Source: Alistipes sp. (GTDB taxonomy: Bacteria; Bacteroidota; Bacteroidia; Bacteroidales; Rikenellaceae). Taken from it: a stretch of 64,000 nt of DNA. The stretch lies in contig JAFTVW010000018.1 in assembly GCA_017465605.1 (NCBI GenBank), forward strand, positions 1-64,000, given 5' to 3'. Numbering within the stretch: position 1 is the first letter of the stretch; each line of letters begins with the position of its first letter. The position numbers and the translations under genes were made by a program. Positions 36,122-43,758 of the stretch are shown here, piece after piece. The notes beneath the pieces were generated by a model, which was not told the origin of the DNA, ran no database searches, and saw only the letters and a program-made list of their open reading frames with translations.

Positions 36122-38089
36122 TCATTGCGCTGGTGTAGCGGGTGTATCAGGTATATACATATTAAATTGCAAAGACTTAACAACTGTAACATCGTTATTA
36201 TCTATAAGAGTAATTTTGAATACACAAGGAACAGTATCATCGAGAGTTTCCTTCAGATCATTATGAACACCATACAGCATATTCATCAAAAATGTTGCAA
36301 CTATAAAATCTGCATGAGTATAATCTTTCAATGAAGTCACTCCATCTGGCAAAAATCCAAAACCCTGCAAGATTGGAGCTTTTTCTCCTGGGTTAATGAG
36401 ATCCAAGTGCGAACTTAGATTTGCGTTGTTCAACTCCTCCTCCGTCAGAACGTCACTAATAATATCAACATATAACTCTTTAAATCCAGCCTCAGCATCT
36501 ACATCTACATCAATAACATAAGACGCTGCGTTTTCTGAAGTTAGCGTGTGCCATTCATCAATCACATCCACACCATCTTTCATCCACACAACTGTTGGGC
36601 CATTGCCACTGCCGCCTGCGCCATTTGGATTAACGACGATGGTAATGTCGCCGAAGCCGAGGTGACCATCATCACTCTTGGTATAGAGACGGAATGTATG
36701 AGTGCCCTCGTACTTGTTGAGAGCGTCCATACCTGCGGGCCTCATAGCCACGACCTTAGTCTTACCATCGGCAGCAACATTCAAATATGTACTTGCGCCC
36801 GATGTCAATGCGGGGAAGAGGTCAATTCTTCCATCGGTGAAGTCCTTTGCCTTCATCTTGTTCAACAAATCACTATTGGTAGAAGATCTCAATACCACAT
36901 ACAACTGTTCAACCTTCGACTCGCCCTGCGGTTCAACGTTAGCTTTGAGATACTTGGTCCAAGCACCTGCATCGGCATCATAGATCGAAGAGTTAATATT
37001 GAAGGTCATAGTGTTTTGACCATCGAGCTTAACCTGAGGAGCGAGAGGATCGTTCACATCGTCATCGGGAATCTCCTCCTCCTCATATATTGCAGGAAGC
37101 GTGGAATAGAGCGTTGCCACATCAACGGTAATCTCCTGGTCGTAGGTATAGCTCTGGACGGTCACAGTAATCTCGGCATTACCCGAAGTGTTGTAGTCGA
37201 TACCAATTGAGATTTTACGCCACTGAGCAGCCTTAACGCCAGTGATGGTCTTGACCATCTTGACCTCTTTCCACTTTGTCTCTTCGGGGGATCCGCTAAT
37301 TACATCGACTCTATCGCCCGTATAATACATTCCTGTAAGGGCGATTGTCATCGTGTTACCCGCATCGTTTGCCTCCGATAAGTCGCGGAAATAGATAGGC
37401 TGATCGTGAGTTGTCTCACGCTCGAAAGTGTAATAAATTGGAGTTATTTCCCCCGAGCTGAGAGTGACATTGGTCATAAGACGCTTTGCGTAATCGGCAT
37501 CACCCTCATCGTATGTCTTAAACACCTCTTTCAAGTCGGCCGAGAGCTCAACAGTGGTCTTGATATTAGCCATACGGCAGACAACCTCGGCCTCTGTTGT
37601 CTGTTTGCTCGTGATTTCGACACCCTCGGTCTTACCAGCATAATATGGGGTAGCGCTTACGTCATCGGCAGGCTTTTTGGCCTCGGTCTGATAAGCATAG
37701 ACGGTATAAATGCCAGGCTCCAACGCGATTCCACCAGTCGCAGCTTTTGCCTCTGCATACGTTCCACTCCACGCCATAAATGGGCTTGTCGAAGTGTGGC
37801 GAGGGCCACCGTAAATCTCGATGTAATAATCGTCACCTGCATCGCTTGTGGAGGGTGATGCCGACTCGTCGCCACGAGTTGACGACTCAATCGTGTCGCT
37901 ACCAACAATCAAATCCTCGGAATCGACGTTGTAAACCACACCGCCCAACTTCAAATAACCTACCGTCTTGGTATCGCCAGTATTTGGCTCGGCAGGATTA
38001 TCGGTAGTTGTCGATAGGTCGTCCAAACTACACGCTGTTGCTATGGTCGCGACAACCGCAAGCAACAACAATTTCAGATATTTTCTCAT
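36122..38089 (-). CDS. DUF4493-domain lipoprotein
   Basis: This 655-aa protein has a lipoprotein signal (VVATIATACSLDD, Cys about 20, acidic residues after it). The DUF4493 domain (about 45-330) includes YYIEIYGGP, GIALEPGIYTVYAYQ, YYAGKTEGVEITSKQTTEAEV and the conserved CRMANIKTTVEL strand. The second half is made of beta-sandwich-type repeats (FNINSSIYDADAG, HTFRLYTKSDDGHLGFGDI, SYVIDVDVDAEAGFKELYV). Base composition changes within the gene: the last ~450 bp of coding (36122 to about 36580) are AT-rich, the rest GC-richer. The ATG at 38089 (MRKYLK) is preferred; one three codons earlier is possible. It starts 27 bp after the previous stop. Confidence 0.78.
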   Translation of the reverse strand: MRKYLKLLLLAVVATIATACSLDDLSTTTDNPAEPNTGDTKTVGYLKLGGVVYNVDSEDLIVGSDTIESSTRGDESASPSTSDAGDDYYIEIYGGPRHTSTSPFMAWSGTYAEAKAATGGIALEPGIYTVYAYQTEAKKPADDVSATPYYAGKTEGVEITSKQTTEAEVVCRMANIKTTVELSADLKEVFKTYDEGDADYAKRLMTNVTLSSGEITPIYYTFERETTHDQPIYFRDLSEANDAGNTMTIALTGMYYTGDRVDVISGSPEETKWKEVKMVKTITGVKAAQWRKISIGIDYNTSGNAEITVTVQSYTYDQEITVDVATLYSTLPAIYEEEEIPDDDVNDPLAPQVKLDGQNTMTFNINSSIYDADAGAWTKYLKANVEPQGESKVEQLYVVLRSSTNSDLLNKMKAKDFTDGRIDLFPALTSGASTYLNVAADGKTKVVAMRPAGMDALNKYEGTHTFRLYTKSDDGHLGFGDITIVVNPNGAGGSGNGPTVVWMKDGVDVIDEWHTLTSENAASYVIDVDVDAEAGFKELYVDIISDVLTEEELNNANLSSHLDLINPGEKAPILQGFGFLPDGVTSLKDYTHADFIVATFLMNMLYGVHNDLKETLDDTVPCVFKITLIDNNDVTVVKSLQFNMYIPDTPATPAQ

Positions 38090-38116
38090 ATTTATCATTT
38101 TATATATTTTTCGAGA

Positions 38117-39196
38117 TTAATTTCCTTCGGGGGTATTTGTGGTGTCATCGCCAGTGCCACCTGAGCCTTCTGTGCCGCCTGTGTTGCCGGAATCACCGCC
38201 TTCTGAGCCTCCTGAGCCTTCGCCTGAACCTTCGCCTGAGCCATCGTCGGGATTGTCACCACCTGAAACGTCGGGATTGAGTTCTACATCTACGACAGAA
38301 ACCACAGTAAAGGTATCGTCAAAAGTAATAATCAAATTTGCGCCACCCGCGCTGTCGTGATTTACGTTGATAGCATAGTGAGTATCGGGCGCGAGGTTCT
38401 CTCCAATGGTAGTTTTGGGAAACTCCACCGATGTTCCTGTCTGTGACTTAACGGCCTTGCCGCTAAACGACAACTGCTGTCCACTCTTAACAAAGATAAG
38501 AGGTGATGATGGAGATGATGGAGGAGTCTCGTTCAAAGCAAATGTAAACTCATTATTTGCAGTATGGATAGTCAACTCAATATTATCGTAGTATTTGAGC
38601 AACCACTCCTCGGCAGTAAGCGTAAAGCAGCTATTAGCAAGCGAGGCGGTAATGCCAACTTGCTTCGTTTGTCCCGGATAGACCGAAAACGCCTCGGAAG
38701 TAGCCCCTGCGAAGTAGGCTTTGCCCTCACCCTCGTCTTCGGGATCGCCATAGGTTACTTGGGCTGTATAGCTATTGAGATATTTCCCTTGATTTACATC
38801 GTAAGCACCAGCCTCGATAGCAGGTTTCTCGGTATTGAATTCTGCAACAGTCTTAGTCACCTCGGTACTACCCGCGTTATTGTCGTCCTGCGCCTCGTCG
38901 GTAGAAGCTGTCGGCCACAACCAATTGGTTAGCTGACCATTCTTGGTATATGAGCCGCTAATGGTGAGATTAAAAGCAGTGCCCTCAGGGATAGTGATAT
39001 GCTCTGACAAATCGAAATTATCTTCAGATGCCTCTGCACGCGCTATCACTTCGCCAATTTGGGGATTGGCCGAGCAACTGAGATTAATATGCCCCACGCC
39101 CGATTCGGGGATAGCAGGCTCGATAGAGTCTTCGTCGGAGCTGCAAGCCGATGCCAAAAGGCCAACAGCCAACATTGAAATCAATAATCTTTTCAT
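38117..39196 (-). CDS. DUF4493-domain lipoprotein with a Gly/Ser/Glu-rich tail
   Basis: This 359-aa protein has a lipoprotein signal (VGLLASACSSDEDS, Cys18, with an acidic surface-export-type sequence). The DUF4493 domain covers about 35-250: IPEGTAFNLTISGSYTKNG, then AGAYDVNQGKYLNSYTAQVTYGD, AYFAGATSEAFSVYPGQ and NSCFTLTAEEWLLKYYD. Residues about 305-359 are low-complexity repeats of GSGEGSG type, coded by short imperfect DNA repeats (about 38185-38250). Other cluster members carry a further domain after DUF4493; here the flexible tail simply ends, which suggests either a stalk or a protein that lost its C-terminal domain. Confidence 0.78.
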   Translation of the reverse strand: MKRLLISMLAVGLLASACSSDEDSIEPAIPESGVGHINLSCSANPQIGEVIARAEASEDNFDLSEHITIPEGTAFNLTISGSYTKNGQLTNWLWPTASTDEAQDDNNAGSTEVTKTVAEFNTEKPAIEAGAYDVNQGKYLNSYTAQVTYGDPEDEGEGKAYFAGATSEAFSVYPGQTKQVGITASLANSCFTLTAEEWLLKYYDNIELTIHTANNEFTFALNETPPSSPSSPLIFVKSGQQLSFSGKAVKSQTGTSVEFPKTTIGENLAPDTHYAINVNHDSAGGANLIITFDDTFTVVSVVDVELNPDVSGGDNPDDGSGEGSGEGSGGSEGGDSGNTGGTEGSGGTGDDTTNTPEGN

Positions 39197-39224
39197 CGTG
39201 TTATAATTGTTTTGTTTTTATTTT

Positions 39225-39232
39225 CAAATCTA
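39225..39232 (-). promoter_or_regulatory. Possible internal promoter -7 box in the lipoprotein cluster
   Basis: Minus strand TAGATTTG matches TAnnTTTG, 28 bp before the ATG at 39196, in the largest gap (71 bp) of the cluster. No clear -33 box. Confidence 0.35.
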
Positions 39233-39267
39233 ATTTCTATTGCGTTTTGCTCTCTTAAATTATTCTG

Positions 39268-41232
39268 CTAATTGGTATGATTGGGGAAGAAATTGCGGTA
39301 TTCCAGACCCGCGTGCTTAACACTTCCACCAATAGAGACTTTAATATTGTCGATATAGAACCAATAGCTACCATTTCCACCGAACTGACTACCGTGACTA
39401 TTTGAAAGAGACCACGACAAGCGGGTCTTATTAGAACAATTAGCTATTTTACAATATTCGAAAGTATGCTTCACATCGTATATTGCATTTTCACCTATAT
39501 AATCATTCTCGATTGATTTAGAATCAATTATAATATTACTAATATTATCTGTAACTTTTATTGCTGTTTCTTCTGAACCTGATATATTTGTATATCCAAA
39601 AGTAATAAGTGGATTTCCCAAATCACTATTAACTCCACTGTATGCACCTCCAGAATAATCAAAAACAACAGTAGATACGACTGTTGAATTATCATTTAAT
39701 CTTGACATTTTTTTACTATCTACTCGACCTGTATTTCTATTAACAACCCAAAATCCAGTTTCAGCACGAGAATAAATTCTTAACGACTTACCAGCAGCCA
39801 AGCCCACTCGGCCACCGCTCCAGCCAACAAGATATGAATCTTCCCCGTTCAACATTTTTGAACTCGCTTCTGTCGCATCAGAACCTGTATGCTCTGATTT
39901 ATATTCAAAACTTTTTGTTGTATTAACAAAATCCTCAAAAAATAGATACGGCAATGCATAATACGCAGGAGTATCAGATACAAAATCAGGCAAAGTAGTT
40001 GTAAAATTATTATGATTTACCGAGGCATTGGCCGAATCAAAAGCGACTGTCATTTGGGCACCATTGGAAGTGGTGTTAAACTGATAATCCTCATTGTTCA
40101 AATAGTAAAATTTCACTTTGAACTCTCCATTACCCGACGAAGAGATTGTAGCACTCTGCGACTTGATAGGTTTGAAAGCTGCGGGCCACTCACGAACATA
40201 CATCGTGGTCGCATTCTCGCCCAAGAAATTGGGATAAGAGCTGTTATCGGGGCAAGAGAAAGTAATCTCCTTGTAGGCGTTTTCATCGGATTGGGGAATA
40301 GTAAGGGCTATGGGAGTTATATGACCTCCGAGAAAAGTCTTACCATTAAGAGAGGTTTTTATCTCTTGTGAAATAACACCCGACTTACTTAATGCACGAA
40401 TACGCAATTCGTCGTTTTGTGTCATAGCTCTCAGCGGAGGAAAGATATGCAACCACACATAACGGCCATTTGCGTCGAGTAGCTCATTGTCGGGCAAAAT
40501 GACTGTAATCTTGTTTGAAGTGTTAGGATAGGTCTTCTGAGAAGCGGGATTGTTGGGATAGGTAGCATCAAACTCCACATCGCCTACAACAGGATACGGA
40601 AAGATAATATCGAGTTGCTTAATGGGGTCACCCAACAGATTCTTCGACTCGGGAACACGAATACGAATAAGATGGAACATATGGCTGAATGAGAGCTTTG
40701 GTTGCGGCATCTCGTTCCACTCAATAACATCGGGAGTTGCGTCGGCTGTATGGAGTGCGCGACCATCGGCTTGGGCCGTCATAACATCTAACTTAGGGTC
40801 GTAGGTGCCATACTGAACACTCGGCAAGGAGTAGGTTACTCGTACTCCGTTTTGAGACTTTGGAGTTGGATAGACTGCTCCGTATTTGTAGTTGCCATCG
40901 GGCATCTGATTAGCAAGGAGTGTTGTTTTGAAATCGGCACTATTATAAGTGGCGTTATAGCCTGCAAACTTGAAATCTTGACCTGCAAGAGCATAATCGT
41001 TGGAGTTGGTAGCCTTGGCCCATACTCTGATTATATCTCCTGCGCTCCATCGCACTTCGCCCGAATCCAGCAGCTGGGTACGGGTAGCTGATTCCGACGT
41101 TGGCTCGGCAGTCGAAATGACAACTTCGACAAGGGAATCCCCATCGATGATACTCACCGACTGCTCACCCTTGTCGCAGGCAATCACCAAGCAAATGGAC
41201 AACAAAAGATATATAAATTTACTTATTTGCAC
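39268..41232 (-). CDS. Fimbrillin-family lipoprotein with C-terminal jelly-roll-type region
   Basis: This 654-aa protein has a lipoprotein signal (LSICLVIACDKGE, Cys19). Residues about 35-310 match the fimbrillin-like family: TRTQLLDSGEVRWSAGDIIRVW near 52-73, then LSFSHMFHLIRIRVP and VWLHIFPPLRA, ending at the GGHITPIALTIP strand. The C-terminal half (about 400-654) has sandwich strands and an ending SYWFYIDNIKVSIG like the PCMD and jelly-roll ends of the neighbours. The C-terminal coding part is clearly more AT-rich than the N-terminal part. As first gene of the cluster it may be an anchor or tip protein of a type V pilus-like or other surface assembly. It is divergent from two outer-membrane barrels. 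Confidence 0.78.
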   Translation of the reverse strand: MQISKFIYLLLSICLVIACDKGEQSVSIIDGDSLVEVVISTAEPTSESATRTQLLDSGEVRWSAGDIIRVWAKATNSNDYALAGQDFKFAGYNATYNSADFKTTLLANQMPDGNYKYGAVYPTPKSQNGVRVTYSLPSVQYGTYDPKLDVMTAQADGRALHTADATPDVIEWNEMPQPKLSFSHMFHLIRIRVPESKNLLGDPIKQLDIIFPYPVVGDVEFDATYPNNPASQKTYPNTSNKITVILPDNELLDANGRYVWLHIFPPLRAMTQNDELRIRALSKSGVISQEIKTSLNGKTFLGGHITPIALTIPQSDENAYKEITFSCPDNSSYPNFLGENATTMYVREWPAAFKPIKSQSATISSSGNGEFKVKFYYLNNEDYQFNTTSNGAQMTVAFDSANASVNHNNFTTTLPDFVSDTPAYYALPYLFFEDFVNTTKSFEYKSEHTGSDATEASSKMLNGEDSYLVGWSGGRVGLAAGKSLRIYSRAETGFWVVNRNTGRVDSKKMSRLNDNSTVVSTVVFDYSGGAYSGVNSDLGNPLITFGYTNISGSEETAIKVTDNISNIIIDSKSIENDYIGENAIYDVKHTFEYCKIANCSNKTRLSWSLSNSHGSQFGGNGSYWFYIDNIKVSIGGSVKHAGLEYRNFFPNHTN

Positions 41233-41269
41233 TTTATATAGGTTTTACTATTTCACACATTTTAACACG

Positions 41270-41277
41270 CAAAAATA
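41270..41277 (-). promoter_or_regulatory. Predicted -7 box of the surface-lipoprotein operon
   Basis: Minus strand TATTTTTG, 37 bp before the fimbrillin-family ATG. No clean -33 box at 19-20 bp, which suggests an activated promoter. Confidence 0.45.
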
Positions 41278-41422
41278 GGAACATCTATTTTATCGAAAAA
41301 ATAAATTCAACCAAACGGGCCTATTTCATCACGAACAGTGATTTTTTCACTACGTTTTATCATAGATAAAGTCCAAAGGGTATTTGCATAGGGTTGGCAG
41401 TTGTGAATGGCAACAAAAAAGC

Positions 41423-41475
41423 ATTTTGCCAAAATGGAATAATATGAGGACTTTTTGGACATATTTTACCAAAAT
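41423..41475. promoter_or_regulatory. Two 13-bp palindromic operator-like sites, 40 bp apart
   Basis: ATTTTGCCAAAAT (41423-41435; the palindrome extends one base on each side) and ATTTTACCAAAAT (41463-41475) differ in one base and are offset by exactly 40 bp, close to four helical turns. They lie in the ~350-bp gap between the divergent lipoprotein operon and the barrel genes, and no reading frame covers them. Also nearby, ATCAC-gaaca-GTGAT (41328-41342) makes a smaller palindrome. The rest of the gap shows nothing else. Confidence 0.5.
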
Positions 41476-41545
41476 TGAGAATCATATTTCGTTATGAAAT
41501 TCACCCTATTCGTTGAATTTTTAGTGTCGGCTTTTACTTTTTACC

Positions 41546-41553
41546 TATATTTG
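41546..41553 (+). promoter_or_regulatory. Predicted -7 box for the beta-barrel gene pair
   Basis: TATATTTG, a full consensus match, about 30 bp before the ATG at 41585. The -33 region is weak, so an activator might be needed; the palindromes lie 70-120 bp upstream. Confidence 0.55.
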
Positions 41554-41584
41554 CAACAATCAACACAAGTGAATGATGTTACAG

Positions 41585-42412
41585 ATGAATAAATATATAA
41601 AAATATTGCTCGCAATTGTGCTTTGCTTTCCCGCTTTGGAGGGTATGGCGCAGAGCTTAGGCACGCCCATAGCCGACACAGTATCGGTTAGGAAAAGCGA
41701 GGTGACAAGGAGCGAGCCAAAAAGCCACGCCGACCGTATCAAAGAGCGTGGAATTACAAATTTGGCGCACACTTTTATTGCAAAAGGGACTTGGGTTACG
41801 GGTGCGAATGTGGCATACTCAACCCACACCAACGAGAATTACAATTTTGCGATAATCGAAGGTATAAATTCTGAGGGTTACACATTCCGCGTGAGCCCAA
41901 TGGTGGCATATGCCATAAAGGACAATATGGCTCTCGGAGTGAGAGGCACATATTCTCGCTCGAACCTAACGGTCGATAGTGCCGATTTGAAATTTGGTGA
42001 TGACGAGACAGGTACTGAAATCACCGTCAACAAATTCAAGGCCGTACGTCACACCTACACCGTAGCCGCCATTTGGAGGCAATACATTCCATTGGGGCAG
42101 AGCAAACGCTTCGCCATTTTCAACGAGATATCGCTCGGCGCGGGTGGAACAGAATCGATTTTTGCGGCCGACCAGCCAATCAAAGGAACATACGAGGAGG
42201 GATACACCGTATCGCTGGGTGTCTCGCCCGGAATTATGGCCTTCGCCACCAACGATGTGGCCATCGAGGTTAATGTGGGAGTGATGGGTATCAACTTTAC
42301 CGACGTGAAGCAGGTACACAATCAAGTGGCCACAGGCAACAAGACATCGAGTAATATGAACTTCAAGGTCAATCTGCTCTCAATCGGAGTGGGTGTATCT
42401 TTTTATTTGTAA
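41585..42412 (+). CDS. Outer-membrane beta-barrel protein (first of a paralogous pair)
   Basis: This 275-aa protein has a signal peptide (LLAIVLCFPALEGMAQ). The mature part begins with a hydrophilic stretch (PKSHADRIKERGITN) and continues as about eight amphipathic strands, e.g. YTFRVSPMVAYAIKDNMALGV, YTVAAIWRQYIPLG, RFAIFNEISLGAG, SPGIMAFATNDVAIEVNVGVMG, ending in a terminal GVGVSFYL strand with aromatic-plus-Leu as in barrel insertion signals. The ATG at 41585 (MNKYIK) fits the signal peptide better than that at 41573. It is 6 bp upstream of its paralog and divergent from the lipoprotein operon. No function is known to me. Confidence 0.72.
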   Translation: MNKYIKILLAIVLCFPALEGMAQSLGTPIADTVSVRKSEVTRSEPKSHADRIKERGITNLAHTFIAKGTWVTGANVAYSTHTNENYNFAIIEGINSEGYTFRVSPMVAYAIKDNMALGVRGTYSRSNLTVDSADLKFGDDETGTEITVNKFKAVRHTYTVAAIWRQYIPLGQSKRFAIFNEISLGAGGTESIFAADQPIKGTYEEGYTVSLGVSPGIMAFATNDVAIEVNVGVMGINFTDVKQVHNQVATGNKTSSNMNFKVNLLSIGVGVSFYL

Positions 42413-42418
42413 CAGACA

Positions 42419-43219
42419 ATGATGCAACGAAAACTCATACTGATACTTATCGTACTACTATGTTGCGGAGGAGAGCTCTATGCCAAGAATCCTAAGCGCA
42501 ACCCAAATCGTATTGATAGAGAGATAAATTCGGGCGTAGCGTTTGGATACAAGGGCGAGTATATGATGGGACTGACGGCATCATACGGGGCTCTGTCAAG
42601 CGAGGATTCAAATATGTGGGTATATTTGGACAACATAAATGTTGATGGCGCGATTACAACCGTCAAACCATTCTTTGGATACTTCTACCGCGACAACAGA
42701 TGTGTGGGTGTAAGATTGGGATATCAATATATTGATGGTAATTTGGGCAATCTTGACCTTGACCTCGGCGAGCAAAACGACATCTCGCTCAGTCTGTCGG
42801 GTATGCAGCTTGTGAACAACAGTTTCTCGGTGGCAGCGTTCCATCGCTCGTATGTTGCAATCGATAGCAAAGGTCAATTTGGACTTTTTGCCGAGATTGA
42901 AGGCTCAGCTCAATTTGGAAATGGCGAATTTGTGAACAACTCTGGTGACGAGCCTAAATTCACAAAGAGCGACAATCTCAAATTAGAGCTTGGGTTTAGC
43001 CCGGGCGTGGCGATATATATCTTCCCAAGTGTTTGTGCAACAGTTTCGATTGGTTTGGGTGGAGTGAAGTACACCTCAATCAAGCAATTCGACGAGGTAG
43101 GCAACCAAATTGGTTCACGTCAAGCATCAAAGATGCAGTTTAGGTTAAACATTGCAGATATCAACTTCGGTATGACTCTGCACCTATGGAACAAAAAGAA
43201 GATGGCGCAGGTGCGATAA
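42419..43219 (+). CDS. Outer-membrane beta-barrel protein (second of a paralogous pair)
   Basis: This 266-aa protein has a signal peptide (LILIVLLCCGGELYAK). It is paralogous to the preceding gene along its length: VAAFHRSYVAIDSKGQFGLFAE aligns with VAAIWRQYIPLGQSKRFAIF of the first, and LGFSPGVAIYIFPSVCATVSI with LGVSPGIMAFATNDVAIEVNV. The two start only 6 bp apart and must be cotranscribed. The last residues are basic (HLWNKKKMAQVR), so the usual aromatic C-terminus is absent; the last barrel strand may end at NFGMTLHLW. Confidence 0.72.
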   Translation: MMQRKLILILIVLLCCGGELYAKNPKRNPNRIDREINSGVAFGYKGEYMMGLTASYGALSSEDSNMWVYLDNINVDGAITTVKPFFGYFYRDNRCVGVRLGYQYIDGNLGNLDLDLGEQNDISLSLSGMQLVNNSFSVAAFHRSYVAIDSKGQFGLFAEIEGSAQFGNGEFVNNSGDEPKFTKSDNLKLELGFSPGVAIYIFPSVCATVSIGLGGVKYTSIKQFDEVGNQIGSRQASKMQFRLNIADINFGMTLHLWNKKKMAQVR

Positions 43220-43228
43220 TTCATTCAC

Positions 43229-43286
43229 CTGATATTACAAAAACAAGTGCGAGTAGAGTTGATTCTGCTCGCACTTGTTGTATCAG
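43229..43286. terminator. Bidirectional terminator between the barrel pair and the YhcH gene
   Basis: Inner stem ACAAGTGCGAG (43243-43253) with CTCGCACTTGT (43268-43278) and outer CTGATA/TATCAG pairing (43229-43234 and 43281-43286). It lies between convergent genes. Confidence 0.75.
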
Positions 43287-43297
43287 GGTATAACCTC

Positions 43298-43747
43298 CTA
43301 CAATGCAATCTTGAAGATACACTTCTTAACGTGGCCCTCGCCAAGCATTGGAGCGTGACCGTCCTCTGGGAAAAGAATCGAGAACTGACCCTCAGCCACA
43401 GTATAGAAACATTGTGGGGTGTCGGTAAAGAGCTGAATATCCTTCTGCTCATCGAAATCAGCTACGGGAGTAAGGCAATCCTTCTTCTCGCTCCAACCGA
43501 AAGTCTCCTCTGGGCCACGAAGCAACAACTGAATGTCGATATACTTTCGATGTAACTCCAAACGAGCCTCCGAGCGATCACGCAAATCAAGCTCCTGAAT
43601 GCTTACAAAGATATTGTCGCCATCAATATCGTGACGGCCACACTCCATCGAAGCCAAATCGTGAGTGTCAATAAAATCAAATACGGTCTGAAAACGAGAA
43701 TGCAACGCTGCATACTGCGCTTTGTTCTTCAAAGAATCAAGTATCAT
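43298..43747 (-). CDS. YhcH/YjgK/YiaL family protein
   Basis: This 149-aa cupin-fold protein carries the family's metal-binding pattern: ELHRKYIDIQLLLRG near residues 64-78 and later EGQFSILFPEDGHAPML near 119-135, with two conserved histidines and acidic residues. Members are associated with sialic acid and N-acyl sugar use (anomerase-like roles are proposed for YhcH and related EbgC). No sugar pathway genes lie next to it. It begins 11 bp after the EEP gene and is the last gene of the minus run. Confidence 0.88.
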   Translation of the reverse strand: MILDSLKNKAQYAALHSRFQTVFDFIDTHDLASMECGRHDIDGDNIFVSIQELDLRDRSEARLELHRKYIDIQLLLRGPEETFGWSEKKDCLTPVADFDEQKDIQLFTDTPQCFYTVAEGQFSILFPEDGHAPMLGEGHVKKCIFKIAL

Positions 43748-43758
43748 ATCATTGGGTT

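Noticed and set aside
38185-38250. CRISPR-like repeat array
   Set aside because: Repeats are short, contiguous and in frame with a coding tail; there are no spacers and no cas genes in the window.
38139-38360. Pro-rich plus-strand frame opposite the DUF4493 gene
   Set aside because: The SPEPSPEP pattern is simply the reverse-strand reading of the Gly/Ser/Glu-coding repeats.
41585-43219. Assigning the barrel pair as known porins
   Set aside because: No recognisable porin family signature; only general barrel features are visible.
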